From the NCBI RefSeq assembly GCF_944324935.1, contig NZ_CALUYG010000015.1, positions 1 through 56,804 on the forward strand: a stretch of 56,804 bases of DNA. The letters are read 5' to 3'. A program made the translations under genes and the position numbers. The DNA comes from an uncultured Desulfovibrio sp. GTDB lineage: Bacteria; Desulfobacterota; Desulfovibrionia; Desulfovibrionales; Desulfovibrionaceae. The notes beneath the pieces were generated by a model that searched no databases, was not told the origin of the DNA, and saw only the letters and a program-made list of their open reading frames with translations. Positions 35,240 to 43,763 of the stretch are shown piece after piece. How positions within the stretch are numbered: position 1 is the stretch's first letter; every line of letters starts with the position of its first letter.

Positions 35240-35272
35240 AAAAAAAGGGCGGTGGAGCAAGCTCCACCGCCC
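35240..35272 (-). terminator. Terminator of the hdr-flx operon
   Basis: GGGCGGTGGAGC and GCTCCACCGCCC form a perfect 12-bp stem. On the minus strand it is followed by seven T residues. Confidence 0.93.
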
Positions 35273-35294
35273 TGGGGTGTCGTGCGGGCCGGGA

Positions 35295-36185
35295 CTAGAG
35301 TTCCGGCGGCAGGCCGTTCAGCTGCTTCAGCGTGAAGACGGGGCCGTCGATGCAGACATAGTGGCTGCCGATGTTGCAGCGGCCACAGATGCCGATGCCG
35401 CACTTCATACGCTTTTCCAGCGTGGTCACGATGTTTTCATGCTGGAAGCCCAGTTTTTCCAGGGCTTGCAGCGTGAATTTGATCATAATCGGCGGGCCGC
35501 AGAGCACGGCCACGCAGTTGTCCGGCTTGGGACCGATCTCGGTCAGCACGTTGGGGATGAGGCCCACCTTGTGCTGCCAGCCTTCGGCCGGATTGTCGAT
35601 GCAGAGGTGGCAATCCAGATCGGGATTGTCCAGCCAGCCCTGGAGCTCATAGCTGAAGGCCATGTCCGCGGGGCTCTTGGCGCCGTAGAGCAGGCTCACC
35701 TTGCCGTAATCCTTCTTGTGTTCGAGGATATGCAGCATGATGGTACGGATGGGGGCCATGCCGATGCCGCCGCCCACGAAGAAGATGTTTTTGCCCTTCC
35801 AGTCCTCGTAGGGGAAGAAGTTGCCAAGGGGGGCGCGCACGCCCACCTTGTCGCCGGCGGAAAGGCGATGGATGGTGGAGGTCACTTCGCCGGCCTGCAT
35901 GACGGAGAACTGGAGGTAATCCTTCATGGACGGCGGCGAATTGATGACGAAGGTGGACTCGCCGGCGCCGAAGACGGAGAGCTGGCCCACCTGGCCGGGT
36001 TCGTACTTGAAGCTGGCCATCTGCTCGGGATCGTCAATCACCACGCGGATGGTCTTGATGTTGCCCGTTTCCTGGATGGTCTCCACCACAGTGGCCGCCA
36101 TGGGCTTGTAGGGATTGCCCTGCGGGAGCGGACGGGGGGTCAGCTCGCGCAGCATCCCTCCCTTCTTTTTGCTTTGAGTCGCCAT
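35295..36185 (-). CDS. flxA: FlxA-like FAD/NAD(P)H oxidoreductase subunit
   Basis: A 296-aa ferredoxin reductase-like protein. It has an FAD-binding domain (about 28-130, EPGQVGQLSVFG), an NAD(P)H domain (about 130-240, FFVGGGIGMAPIRTI) and a C-terminal [2Fe-2S] site with cysteines in EKRMKCGIGICGRCNIG. It is the last gene of the hdrCBA-flx operon. In the characterised D. vulgaris FlxABCD-HdrABC complex this subunit takes electrons from NADH for a bifurcation linking ferredoxin and a disulfide/thiol acceptor. The role here is inferred from gene order and similarity. GAGG precedes the start. Confidence 0.88.
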   Translation of the reverse strand: MATQSKKKGGMLRELTPRPLPQGNPYKPMAATVVETIQETGNIKTIRVVIDDPEQMASFKYEPGQVGQLSVFGAGESTFVINSPPSMKDYLQFSVMQAGEVTSTIHRLSAGDKVGVRAPLGNFFPYEDWKGKNIFFVGGGIGMAPIRTIMLHILEHKKDYGKVSLLYGAKSPADMAFSYELQGWLDNPDLDCHLCIDNPAEGWQHKVGLIPNVLTEIGPKPDNCVAVLCGPPIMIKFTLQALEKLGFQHENIVTTLEKRMKCGIGICGRCNIGSHYVCIDGPVFTLKQLNGLPPEL

Positions 36186-36194
36186 GTCTTACCT

Positions 36195-37262
36195 CTACTT
36201 AGCGGCCTTGTCGGCGTTGATGGCATCCAGCACGATCTGGCGGATGTCCAGACTCACGGGACAGTTGCTGATGCAGCGGCCGCAGCCGTTGCAGGAGAAG
36301 GTCCCCCAGTTCTCGGGATAGGTGGAGAACTTGTGCGACACGCGGTTGCGCATGCGCAGAGCCTTTTCCATGCGCGTGTTGTGCCCGCTGGCTTCGCGGG
36401 TGAACAGGGGCGACATGCAGTTGTCCCAGGAGCGCAGGCGACGGCCGCCCTTTTCGCTGGTGGCTTCCCCTTCGTCGGTGATGTTGAAGCAGTAGCAGGT
36501 GGGGCAGAAGTAGGTACAGGCCCCACAGGAGAGGCAGCGGTCAGTCTCACGAGTCCAGAAGTCCACATCCGTGAACTTGGCCGCCACCCTGGCCTGGGCG
36601 TCCTTGAGGTTGGGCGCCTTGACCAGCGTGCCCCAGGCCGCCTTGCGTACGTCTTCCATCTCCTTGAAGCGGTCGGCCCCGTCGTCAAGGCCGCTGCCTT
36701 CCAGCAGGGCGTCGCCCCTGGGGGTGATGCCCTGGAGGATGTAGCCGTCCTTGAGCTCGGTCATCAGGATGTCGGAACCTTCCGGGGAGGAAGGACCGCC
36801 GCCGACCCAGTGGCAGAAGCAGGTGTTGCAACCGCTGTTGCAGGTCAGGGTGATGACGGTCAGCTTTTCGCGCCGTGCCTTGTAGTAGGGGTCGGCGATG
36901 GGGCCCTGCAGGTAGGGACGATCCAGCGTGGCGTAGCCGCGGGCGTCGCAGGGACGGGCGGCAAAGACCACGGTGGTCTCGGCCTGCGGGGTGTCGTCGA
37001 GTTCCAGCTTGACGTTCTGCGGGTTGGCCGGGTCCTTGACCTTGCGGTAGCTGACGAGGGTCTCGCACTGGGGCAGCACGGCGGCCTTGGCGGGCACGGT
37101 GGCCTTTTCCAGCGTGAATTCCTTGCCTTCCTTCCACGGTTCAAAGACCACGGAACGCTTGTCGGCGGGCTTCACCACAGGGGCCAGCACTCGGGCTTCC
37201 TTGGAGAGGTGAGCCAGAAACGCCGGGAGGCCCTCAGGCTTTACAAATCGGGTGATGCTCAT
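36195..37262 (-). CDS. flxB: FlxB-like iron-sulfur subunit
   Basis: A 355-aa protein with two ferredoxin-like clusters in its C-terminal half: CLSCGACTYFCPTCYC near residues 245-260 and CNGCGRCISNCP near 320-331. An upstream cysteine cluster (TCNSGCNTCFC near 145) is also present. It resembles the iron-sulfur subunit that accompanies FAD/NAD reductases in Flx and hydrogenase-type complexes. The ATG at 37262 overlaps the previous stop by four bases and follows GGGAG, so translation is coupled; an ATG at 37268 is possible. It should pass electrons between FlxA and the Hdr subunits. Confidence 0.85.
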   Translation of the reverse strand: MSITRFVKPEGLPAFLAHLSKEARVLAPVVKPADKRSVVFEPWKEGKEFTLEKATVPAKAAVLPQCETLVSYRKVKDPANPQNVKLELDDTPQAETTVVFAARPCDARGYATLDRPYLQGPIADPYYKARREKLTVITLTCNSGCNTCFCHWVGGGPSSPEGSDILMTELKDGYILQGITPRGDALLEGSGLDDGADRFKEMEDVRKAAWGTLVKAPNLKDAQARVAAKFTDVDFWTRETDRCLSCGACTYFCPTCYCFNITDEGEATSEKGGRRLRSWDNCMSPLFTREASGHNTRMEKALRMRNRVSHKFSTYPENWGTFSCNGCGRCISNCPVSLDIRQIVLDAINADKAAK

Positions 37263-38707
37263 TTCCACTCCCTCTCATGAATGTTCTTTTCTTCCACTTC
37301 GTAGCCCAGGAGCGGCGGCACGGCTTCGGGATCGACGCCGGACTTGTAGCCGTCGAAGAGCTGGCCCACGGCGCGGGCGATCTGCTGGCGCAGGGCCAGG
37401 ATCGGGATGCCCACGGGACAGGCGCGCTGGCATTCGCCGCAGCCGGTGCAGCGGCCGGCCAGGTGCATGGCGTGGATGGTCTGGAAGAAGAGTTTGTCGC
37501 GGGTGCTGTCATCCTGCGAGATCCAGTGCGGTTCACGGCTTTCCGCGATGCAGTAGTCGCGGCAGACGCACATGGGGCAGGCGTTGCGGCAGGCATAGCA
37601 GCGGATGCAGCGTTCCATCTGGCCGCGCCAGAACGCCAGGCGCTCGTCCAGGCTCATGGAGTCGAGCAGGGCCAGTTCGGGCGGCGTGTAGGGGCCGGGC
37701 TTCACCTCGGTGGGCGTGCCGATGAGGGTGTCGGAGATCACCGCGGTGGGCATGGTGCAGCCGTAGCATTTGCCCTGGGCGTAATCGTTCATGCAGAAGC
37801 GGTGTTCCTTGCCGTCGGCGGTGATGGTCACGCCGGCTTCGTCATACTCCACCTTGTCGATGGTGGTGTAGCGGCCCAGTTCCTGATTGACGCGGGCCAT
37901 ATCCAGCGTGCCTTCGCAGGGCATGGCGAAGATGGTCACGTCCTCGCGGTTGATCAGGTTTTCCTGGAGCAGTTCCACCACGGACTTGGCGTCGCAGCCC
38001 TTCACCACGATGCCCACCTTCTTGCCCTTGTACTGGGGCAGATAGACGGCGGGGTTGTTGACGTTGAAGGGGCCCCACACGAGCTTGTCCACATCTTCGG
38101 GCGTACGCATGAAGAGCGGCACGGTGCGGGCGGCGTCATAGCCCTGCTGCCAGCCGATGACCAGTTCCAGCTCGGGCAGCTTGGCCTTGATGGCGGCCTT
38201 GAGCTCGTCCAGCTTGTTTTTCTGGCCGGTGCCCAGGGGACGCAGCGAGGTCAGGGCCATGTCCACCACCTTGAGCAGCGGTTCCGGGTCTTCCAGCTTC
38301 GGCGCGGGGCCGAGGTCATGGATGCGCTTGGTGAAGGTCTGCACCACATGTTGCCAGCGCTGGCCTTCGGAAGCGGACACCCAGGTGTACTCGAAGCGAC
38401 GGTCGTCGATGCCGAGCACGGGCAGGAACTGCTTCAGCACTTCCAGGCGGCGGCGGGCATAGAAGTTGCCCGCGGCATAGTGGCAGTCGCGCGGATGGCA
38501 GCCGGAGACCAGCACGCCGTCGGCGCCGTTGAGCAGGGCCTTGACGATGAAGAGCGGATCGATGCGGCCCGAGCAGGGGACGCGGATGATACGCAGGTCG
38601 GTGGGCTGTCCCGCACGGGCCGTCCCGGCGGTGTCGGCGCCGCCGTAGGAACACCAGTTGCAGAGAAAACCCACAATTCGCAGTTCTTTGCCGTTCAGCA
38701 CTGGCAT
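37259..38707 (-). CDS. FlxC/FlxD-like fusion: MvhD domain plus FrhB-like iron-sulfur domain
   Basis: A 482-aa protein. Residues about 1-145 are MvhD-like (FLCNWCSYGGADTAG, RIIRVPCSGRIDP, GADGVLVSGCHPRDCHYAAGN), the small subunit that carries electrons to HdrA. The rest (about 150-482) is a FrhB/FdhB-like domain, with KGKKVGIVVKGCDAKSVVELLQ and cysteine clusters CIRCYACRNACPMCVC and CTGCGECQRACP. In other organisms MvhD/FlxD and the FrhB-like part may be separate genes, so this looks like a fusion. Its start overlaps the hdrA stop region by 13 bases. Confidence 0.8.
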   Translation of the reverse strand: MPVLNGKELRIVGFLCNWCSYGGADTAGTARAGQPTDLRIIRVPCSGRIDPLFIVKALLNGADGVLVSGCHPRDCHYAAGNFYARRRLEVLKQFLPVLGIDDRRFEYTWVSASEGQRWQHVVQTFTKRIHDLGPAPKLEDPEPLLKVVDMALTSLRPLGTGQKNKLDELKAAIKAKLPELELVIGWQQGYDAARTVPLFMRTPEDVDKLVWGPFNVNNPAVYLPQYKGKKVGIVVKGCDAKSVVELLQENLINREDVTIFAMPCEGTLDMARVNQELGRYTTIDKVEYDEAGVTITADGKEHRFCMNDYAQGKCYGCTMPTAVISDTLIGTPTEVKPGPYTPPELALLDSMSLDERLAFWRGQMERCIRCYACRNACPMCVCRDYCIAESREPHWISQDDSTRDKLFFQTIHAMHLAGRCTGCGECQRACPVGIPILALRQQIARAVGQLFDGYKSGVDPEAVPPLLGYEVEEKNIHEREWK

Positions 38708-40656
38708 AGCGTGTTAACCTCCGCGAGAATCTGGTTGTCGGTGGCATGGGAGAGCTGGATGGCGCCCTGCGGACAGGTGGAGGTGCAGAGACCGCAGCCC
38801 TGACAGACGGTTTCGATGACCTGGGCGTACATCTTGCCGCGGAATTCCACTTCCTTGATGGCGCCGAAGGGACAGCAGCGGATGCACTTGCCGCAGTCCA
38901 CGCAGCGCTTCATGTCCACGCTGGCGATCTGCGGGTCGTTCTCCAGCTTGTCCCTGGAGAAGAGGCCCAGCACCTTGGCGGCGGCGGCGGAACCCTGGGC
39001 CACGGAGGCCGGGATGTCCTTCACGCCCTGGCACACGCCCGCCAGATACACGCCGGCGGTGTTGGTCTCCACGGGCTTCAGCTTGACGTGGCTTTCCAGG
39101 AAGAAGCCGTAGCTGTCATAGGAAATGCGCAGCTTTTCGGCCAGATGGGGCGAGCCCTTGGCGGCTTCCACGCCCACGGCCAGCACCACGAGGTCGGCCT
39201 TGACTTCCACGCCTTCGCCCAGCAGCGTGTCCACGCCGCGGACGATGAGGTGGCCTTCGCCGTCAGGGTAGATCTTGGAGACGCGGCCGCGGATGTATTC
39301 CGTGCCGTATTCTTCCATGGCGCGACGGGTGAACTCGTCGTAGATCTTCCCGTTGGCGCGGATGTCCATGTAGAAGACGTAGGACTTGGAGTCCGGGATG
39401 TGGTCCTTGGTCAGGATGGCCTGCTTGGCGGTGTACATGCAGCAGAAGCCGGAGCAGTACGGACGGCCGATGGAGCGGTCACGCGAGCCCACGCACTGGA
39501 TGAACACGATGTTCTTGGGTTCCTTGCCGTCGGAAGGACGCTTGATGTGCCCTTCGGTGGGGCCGGAGGCCGAGAGCAGGCGCTCATACTGCAGGGAGGT
39601 CACCACATCGGGGTAGCGTCCGCCGCCGTATTCCTCGTAGACCGTCCAGTCCATGAGGTCGTAGCCGGTGGCGGCCACGATGCAGCCCACTTCCTCGGTG
39701 ATGACTTCATCCTGCTGTTCGTAGTTGATGGCGCCGGTGGGGCAGACCTTGGCGCACACGCCGCATTTGCCCTTGGTGAGCTGGCGGCAGTATTCGGGAT
39801 TGATGACGGCCTTCTTCGGGATGGCCTGCGGGAAGGCGATGTTGATGGCCGTGGTGGGGCCCACGAGCTCATTGAAGGCGTCGGGCGTCTTTTTGGCCGG
39901 GCACTTTTCCGTGCACGCGCCGCAGCCGGTGCACTTGTCCCAGTCCACATAGGTGGCGCGCTTGCGGATCTTGATGCTGAAGTTGCCCACATAGCCGGAG
40001 ATGTCTTCCACCTCGGACTTGGCGTACAGCGTGATGTTGGGATGCTGGGCCACGTCCACCATCTTGGGGCCGAGGATACAGGCCGAACAGTCCACCGTGG
40101 GGAAGGTCTTGTCCAGCTTGGCCATCTTGCCGCCGATGGTGGCTTCGCGTTCCACGAGCACCACCTGGATGCCGCCTTCGGCGCAGTCCAGAGCGGCCTG
40201 GATGCCGGCCACGCCCGCGCCGATGATGAGCACGCGCTTGTTGACGTCGAAGGATTTGGCCTTGAGGGGTTTGTCGTTGCGCAGCTTGGCCACGGCGATC
40301 TGGACGAGTTCGGTCGCCTTGTTGGTATTGGCTTCCTTGTCCTTGCCGATCCAGGAGACATGCTCGCGGATGTTGGCCATTTCGAACATGTAGCGGTTCA
40401 GGCCGGCGCGCTCCACCGTCCGGCGGAAGGTCGGCTCATGGATGCGGGGGCTGCACGAGGCGACGACCACGCCGTCGAGCTTGTGCTCGTGGATGGCCGC
40501 CTCGATGGCCGCCTGTCCCGGCTCGGCGCAGGTGTACATGATGTCCTGGGCCAGCACCACATCGGGGAACATCCGCGCATTCTCGGCCACCTTGGCGCAG
40601 TCCACGGTGCCGGCGATATTGCTGCCGCAATGGCAGATGAAAACGCCTATTCTCAT
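38695..40656 (-). CDS. hdrA: HdrA-like flavin iron-sulfur subunit
   Basis: A 653-aa electron-bifurcating flavoprotein. The order of motifs is: N-terminal CHCG (about residue 10), FAD-binding GAGVAGIQAALDCAEGG near 147, a cysteine pair region VDCSACILGPKM near 190, ferredoxin clusters CTGCGACTEKCP near 247 and CGVCAKVCP near 302, and two C-terminal [4Fe-4S] motifs CVDCGKCIRCCP and CQGCGLCTSTCP. This is the layout of HdrA proteins of sulfate reducers. It overlaps hdrB by four bases. In the complex its FAD splits electrons from NADH between ferredoxin and the HdrBC thiol site. Confidence 0.94.
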   Translation of the reverse strand: MRIGVFICHCGSNIAGTVDCAKVAENARMFPDVVLAQDIMYTCAEPGQAAIEAAIHEHKLDGVVVASCSPRIHEPTFRRTVERAGLNRYMFEMANIREHVSWIGKDKEANTNKATELVQIAVAKLRNDKPLKAKSFDVNKRVLIIGAGVAGIQAALDCAEGGIQVVLVEREATIGGKMAKLDKTFPTVDCSACILGPKMVDVAQHPNITLYAKSEVEDISGYVGNFSIKIRKRATYVDWDKCTGCGACTEKCPAKKTPDAFNELVGPTTAINIAFPQAIPKKAVINPEYCRQLTKGKCGVCAKVCPTGAINYEQQDEVITEEVGCIVAATGYDLMDWTVYEEYGGGRYPDVVTSLQYERLLSASGPTEGHIKRPSDGKEPKNIVFIQCVGSRDRSIGRPYCSGFCCMYTAKQAILTKDHIPDSKSYVFYMDIRANGKIYDEFTRRAMEEYGTEYIRGRVSKIYPDGEGHLIVRGVDTLLGEGVEVKADLVVLAVGVEAAKGSPHLAEKLRISYDSYGFFLESHVKLKPVETNTAGVYLAGVCQGVKDIPASVAQGSAAAAKVLGLFSRDKLENDPQIASVDMKRCVDCGKCIRCCPFGAIKEVEFRGKMYAQVIETVCQGCGLCTSTCPQGAIQLSHATDNQILAEVNTLCQC

Positions 40657-41561
40657 GCCTTGTCTCCTTCGGGAGCCTTGCTGTAGGCAGCAGGCTGATC
40701 CAGCTTGCGCAGCAGACTGTCGGCGCTGACGCAGAGTTTATCCAGCCCGAGCGCGCTGGGCGCGAGGCCGAAGGCGATGCCCATGAGCTGGGTGTAGTAG
40801 AGCACCGGCATGCTGAAGGCGACGCCCGCTTCCTTGGCCGCCTGCTGCTGGCGCAGGTCGAGGTTCATCTGGCAGAGCGGACAGGCCACCACCACAGCAT
40901 CCACGCCCAGCATGGTGGCCAGGTGGAGGATGCGGCCGGTCAGGCGGGCCGTCATGGCGCGCTCGGGGATGCCGTAGGAGGCGCCGCAGCATTCGGTCTT
41001 GAGGGGGAAGTCCACCATTTCCGCGCCGCAGGCGGTAAGCAGGCTTTCCATGAGGGTGGGGTTCTCGGGATCGCCGAAGTCCATGACCTCATGCGGACGG
41101 CTCATAAGGCAGCCGTAATAGGCGGCCAGCTTGAGGCCGGCCAGGGGCTTGCGCACGCGGGCGGCGATGGCGTCCGTGTCATAGGCGCGGGCGATGCCCT
41201 GCATGACCGAAAGCGCCTCGGGCAGCTTTTCGGACAGGGGCTCGTCCAGCAGTTCGTTGACGCCGGCGCGGAACTCGGGGTTTTCCAGACGCTTGGCCGC
41301 ATGGCGCAGGTTGGAAAGACAGCTCGGGCAGGGCGTCAGCACCATGTCGGCTTTCTGGCGGGCGGCCAGATCCAGATTGCGGGCGCTCAGGGCGCCGGAA
41401 AGCTGGGTGTCCACGGCATGGGCGGGCGTGGAGCCGCAGCAGCTCCAGCCGCGAATCTCTTCCATCTGCATGCCCAGCGCGGCGCAGACGGCCTGGGTGG
41501 ACTTTTCGTAGTCGGCGGACGATCCCGTCGCCGAGCAGCCGGGATAGTAGGCTATCTTCAT
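40653..41561 (-). CDS. hdrB: HdrB-like catalytic subunit
   Basis: A 302-aa subunit with the two CCG motifs that hold noncubane iron-sulfur clusters at the disulfide-reducing site. The first motif set is YYPGCSATGS, WSCCGST and CPSC. The second is YYGCLMSRP, TECCGASYG and CPLCQMNL. In methanogens HdrB reduces CoM-S-S-CoB; in sulfate reducers the partner is thought to be DsrC or a similar thiol protein. Overlaps with hdrC and hdrA by four bases each show translational coupling. Confidence 0.94.
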   Translation of the reverse strand: MKIAYYPGCSATGSSADYEKSTQAVCAALGMQMEEIRGWSCCGSTPAHAVDTQLSGALSARNLDLAARQKADMVLTPCPSCLSNLRHAAKRLENPEFRAGVNELLDEPLSEKLPEALSVMQGIARAYDTDAIAARVRKPLAGLKLAAYYGCLMSRPHEVMDFGDPENPTLMESLLTACGAEMVDFPLKTECCGASYGIPERAMTARLTGRILHLATMLGVDAVVVACPLCQMNLDLRQQQAAKEAGVAFSMPVLYYTQLMGIAFGLAPSALGLDKLCVSADSLLRKLDQPAAYSKAPEGDKA

Positions 41562-42142
41562 GCGCGTTCCCCCTGACGATTGGCGCGTTCCTGATACCGC
41601 TTGAAGATGCGGCCCACGGCTTCGGCTCCCTCTTCAGGCGTCTTGTGGGGCTTGAGGCCGAGCTTGCCCTTGACCAGGGCGGCCGGGGCAAGGTCCACAT
41701 CGGTGAACACACGCATGGAGCGCAGCATGTAGAGCACCATGGTGCCGATCTCGTAGGTGCGGCCGTACTTGCGTACCGTGGCAAGGAAGGAAGTCCAGAA
41801 TTTGTCCACCTTGGGCACGGTCACAATGCCTTCCTTGCGGGCCATGTGCCGCAGGGTCTCCATCACGCCGGCGACGTCGATGTTGTTGGGGCAGCGCTGA
41901 CTACAGGTGGAACAGGACAGGCACATCCAGATGGAGCGGGAATTCAGCACCTTGTTTTTCAGGCCCAGCTGCACACCGCGCATGACCTGATTGACCTGCA
42001 GGTCGTAGACGAAGCCTGCGGGGCAACCGGCAGTGCAGTTGCCGCACTGGTAACAGGTGGAAATCCTCTGACCGCTCTGGGCGTCCACTGCCGCCGTGAA
42101 GTCGGCATCGCGCATCCGGCTTAGTTCAATGGCGTCGTTCAT
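41558..42142 (-). CDS. hdrC: HdrC-like iron-sulfur subunit
   Basis: A 194-aa protein with two ferredoxin motifs, CYQCGNCTAGCP (residues about 30-41) and CLSCSTCSQRCP (about 74-85). It connects HdrA to HdrB. It is the first gene of the operon hdrC-hdrB-hdrA-flxCD-flxB-flxA. A perfect 6-bp palindrome lies about 47 bases upstream and may be an operator. No membrane-anchoring segment is visible, so the complex should be cytoplasmic. Confidence 0.92.
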   Translation of the reverse strand: MNDAIELSRMRDADFTAAVDAQSGQRISTCYQCGNCTAGCPAGFVYDLQVNQVMRGVQLGLKNKVLNSRSIWMCLSCSTCSQRCPNNIDVAGVMETLRHMARKEGIVTVPKVDKFWTSFLATVRKYGRTYEIGTMVLYMLRSMRVFTDVDLAPAALVKGKLGLKPHKTPEEGAEAVGRIFKRYQERANRQGERA

Positions 42143-42188
42143 GGGATCTCACAGGGTTAAAGTCTGAAGGACTGGGGCGTAGCCAAAT

Positions 42189-42202
42189 TTAGGATGTCCT
42201 AA
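42189..42202. promoter_or_regulatory. Palindromic operator candidate before hdrC
   Basis: TTAGGA-TG-TCCTAA is a perfect inverted repeat located in the leader or promoter of the hdr-flx operon. It does not match the Rex or FNR-type consensus. The regulator is unknown. Confidence 0.4.
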
Positions 42203-42284
42203 CGCAAGGACAGGAAAAAATCCAGCCTTCTGCCCGCCTCTGCCATTTTTTCACGAGGAAATATGTCTGCCGGCGCGCGGCCCC

Positions 42285-42728
42285 TCAGCGGGGGGCGGCC
42301 AGCGCATGCACGGCTCGCAGGCCAAGCAGGTAGCTGCCGGGCCCGAAGCCGGCGACGCTGCCCGCGCTGACCCGCGCCAGCACGGATTCGTGCCGGAAGG
42401 CCTCGCGCGCATGCACGTTGGACATATGCACTTCCACCACGGGGATGGACAGCATGCCCAGCGCGTCCATGATGGCGTAGCTGTAGTGCGTCCAGGCGCC
42501 GGCGTTGATGACGATGCCGCGGGTGCCGTCATCGAGGGCTCGGTGAATTCGCCCCACCATCTCGCCCTCATGGTTGGTCTGGAAGATGTCCAGCCGCACG
42601 CCCAGCTCGCCGGCGAGCGTCGTCAGCGCGGCGTCGATGTCGGCAAGGGTGTTCGTGCCGTAATGGGTTGGGTCGCGGCGGCCGAACATGTTCAGGTTGA
42701 CGCCGTGCAGGATGAGATAGTCGTGCAT
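42285..42728 (-). CDS. aroQ: 3-dehydroquinate dehydratase, type II
   Basis: A 147-aa enzyme of the shikimate pathway that dehydrates 3-dehydroquinate. Family landmarks are LHGVNLNMFGRRDPTHYG at residues 8-25 (catalytic Arg and Tyr), NHEGEMVGRIHRA, VINAGAWTHYSYA and VEVHMSNVHARE with the catalytic His. GSVAGFGPGSYLLGL follows. It starts five bases after aroE ends, so the two steps of the pathway are co-expressed. Confidence 0.95.
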   Translation of the reverse strand: MHDYLILHGVNLNMFGRRDPTHYGTNTLADIDAALTTLAGELGVRLDIFQTNHEGEMVGRIHRALDDGTRGIVINAGAWTHYSYAIMDALGMLSIPVVEVHMSNVHAREAFRHESVLARVSAGSVAGFGPGSYLLGLRAVHALAAPR

Positions 42729-42733
42729 GTCCG

Positions 42734-43588
42734 CTACCCCCGTGCGCCGTCGCCGTACAGGGCCGCTTCCAGAGCCTGCCGGGCTTCCCCGGGCAGGTGC
42801 TGTCCGGTCCAGAGCAGGAATTGCGCGTCGGCCTGCGCGTGGAACATCTCCAGTCCGCCCAGGGTCTGCCAGCCCGCGGCCGCGGCATCGGCCAGGAAGC
42901 GCGTCCGCAGGGGATTATAGACGATGTCATAGGCCAGCCCCGTACGCCCTTGCGCGCGGGCCGCCGCAAAGTCATAGGGTGTCTCGCCCTCGGATTTGCC
43001 GCGCATGCCCAGAGGGGTGGCATTGACGATCAGGCGGGCGGGCACGTCGTGCCGGTCCTGCCAGGCGACGGTCTGCATGCCGAAGGCCTCGGCCAGCGGC
43101 ATATGGGTCCTGTCGGAGGGGGTGCAGACGGTGCAGGCGCTGAAGCCTGCGGCGTGCAGGCCCGCGGCGGCGGCACGCGCCGCGCCGCCCGCTCCGAGCA
43201 GCAGGACGGGCAGATCCCGGGGCAGATCCCGCGGCAGCAGGGGGGCCATGAAGCCCGTCACGTCGGTATTTTCGCCGCACAGACGGTCATCCTGCCAGTA
43301 CAGGGTGTTGACCGCGCCCACGGCCAGCGCCTGCGGGCTGATCTCATCCAGAAAGGGCATGATGGAGACCTTGTGCGGGATGGTCACCGAACAGCCGCGC
43401 ATACGCAGCAGGCGGAAGCTTTTCACAAATGCCGAAAGCTCCTCCGGGGCGATCTCCCAGCGCAGATAGACGGCATCCCGGCCAAGGGCCTGAAATGCCG
43501 TGTTGTGGATGAGCGGACTCAGGCTCTGTGCCAGAGGCCAGCCGATGACGCCGTAAAGCTCGACGGGAAGGAATGGGGGGTGCTGCAT
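42734..43588 (-). CDS. aroE: Shikimate dehydrogenase
   Basis: A 284-aa NADPH-dependent enzyme that reduces 3-dehydroshikimate to shikimate. Substrate-binding blocks are VIGWPLAQSLSPLIHN near residues 14-29 and GCSVTIPHKVSIMP, which contains the catalytic Lys. ENTDVTGF contains the catalytic Asp. The nucleotide motif LLGAGGAARAAAAGL is near residue 130. The coenzyme-binding tail and C-terminal helices are complete. It is the first gene of the aroE-aroQ pair; aroQ follows after five bases. Confidence 0.95.
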   Translation of the reverse strand: MQHPPFLPVELYGVIGWPLAQSLSPLIHNTAFQALGRDAVYLRWEIAPEELSAFVKSFRLLRMRGCSVTIPHKVSIMPFLDEISPQALAVGAVNTLYWQDDRLCGENTDVTGFMAPLLPRDLPRDLPVLLLGAGGAARAAAAGLHAAGFSACTVCTPSDRTHMPLAEAFGMQTVAWQDRHDVPARLIVNATPLGMRGKSEGETPYDFAAARAQGRTGLAYDIVYNPLRTRFLADAAAAGWQTLGGLEMFHAQADAQFLLWTGQHLPGEARQALEAALYGDGARG

Positions 43589-43708
43589 GGGATATACTCC
43601 GCGGACTGGTAGTCAGCATAGCCCATTTCGTCTCAGGGTGCAATGGCCTGCCCGGTGGAGCTGCACGCGGTGCGGCCGCGGGGGAAGATTTTGCGCGTGT
43701 CCCACGAC

Positions 43709-43741
43709 AAAAGCGCCTCCTCCCCAGGGGGAGAAGGCGCT
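43709..43741 (-). terminator. Terminator after flgE
   Basis: A 14-bp stem with one mismatch (AGCGCCT...AGGCGCT outer arms) followed on the minus strand by TTTT. Confidence 0.85.
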
Positions 43742-43763
43742 CGGCGAAGCTGGCGCGGGGGAA

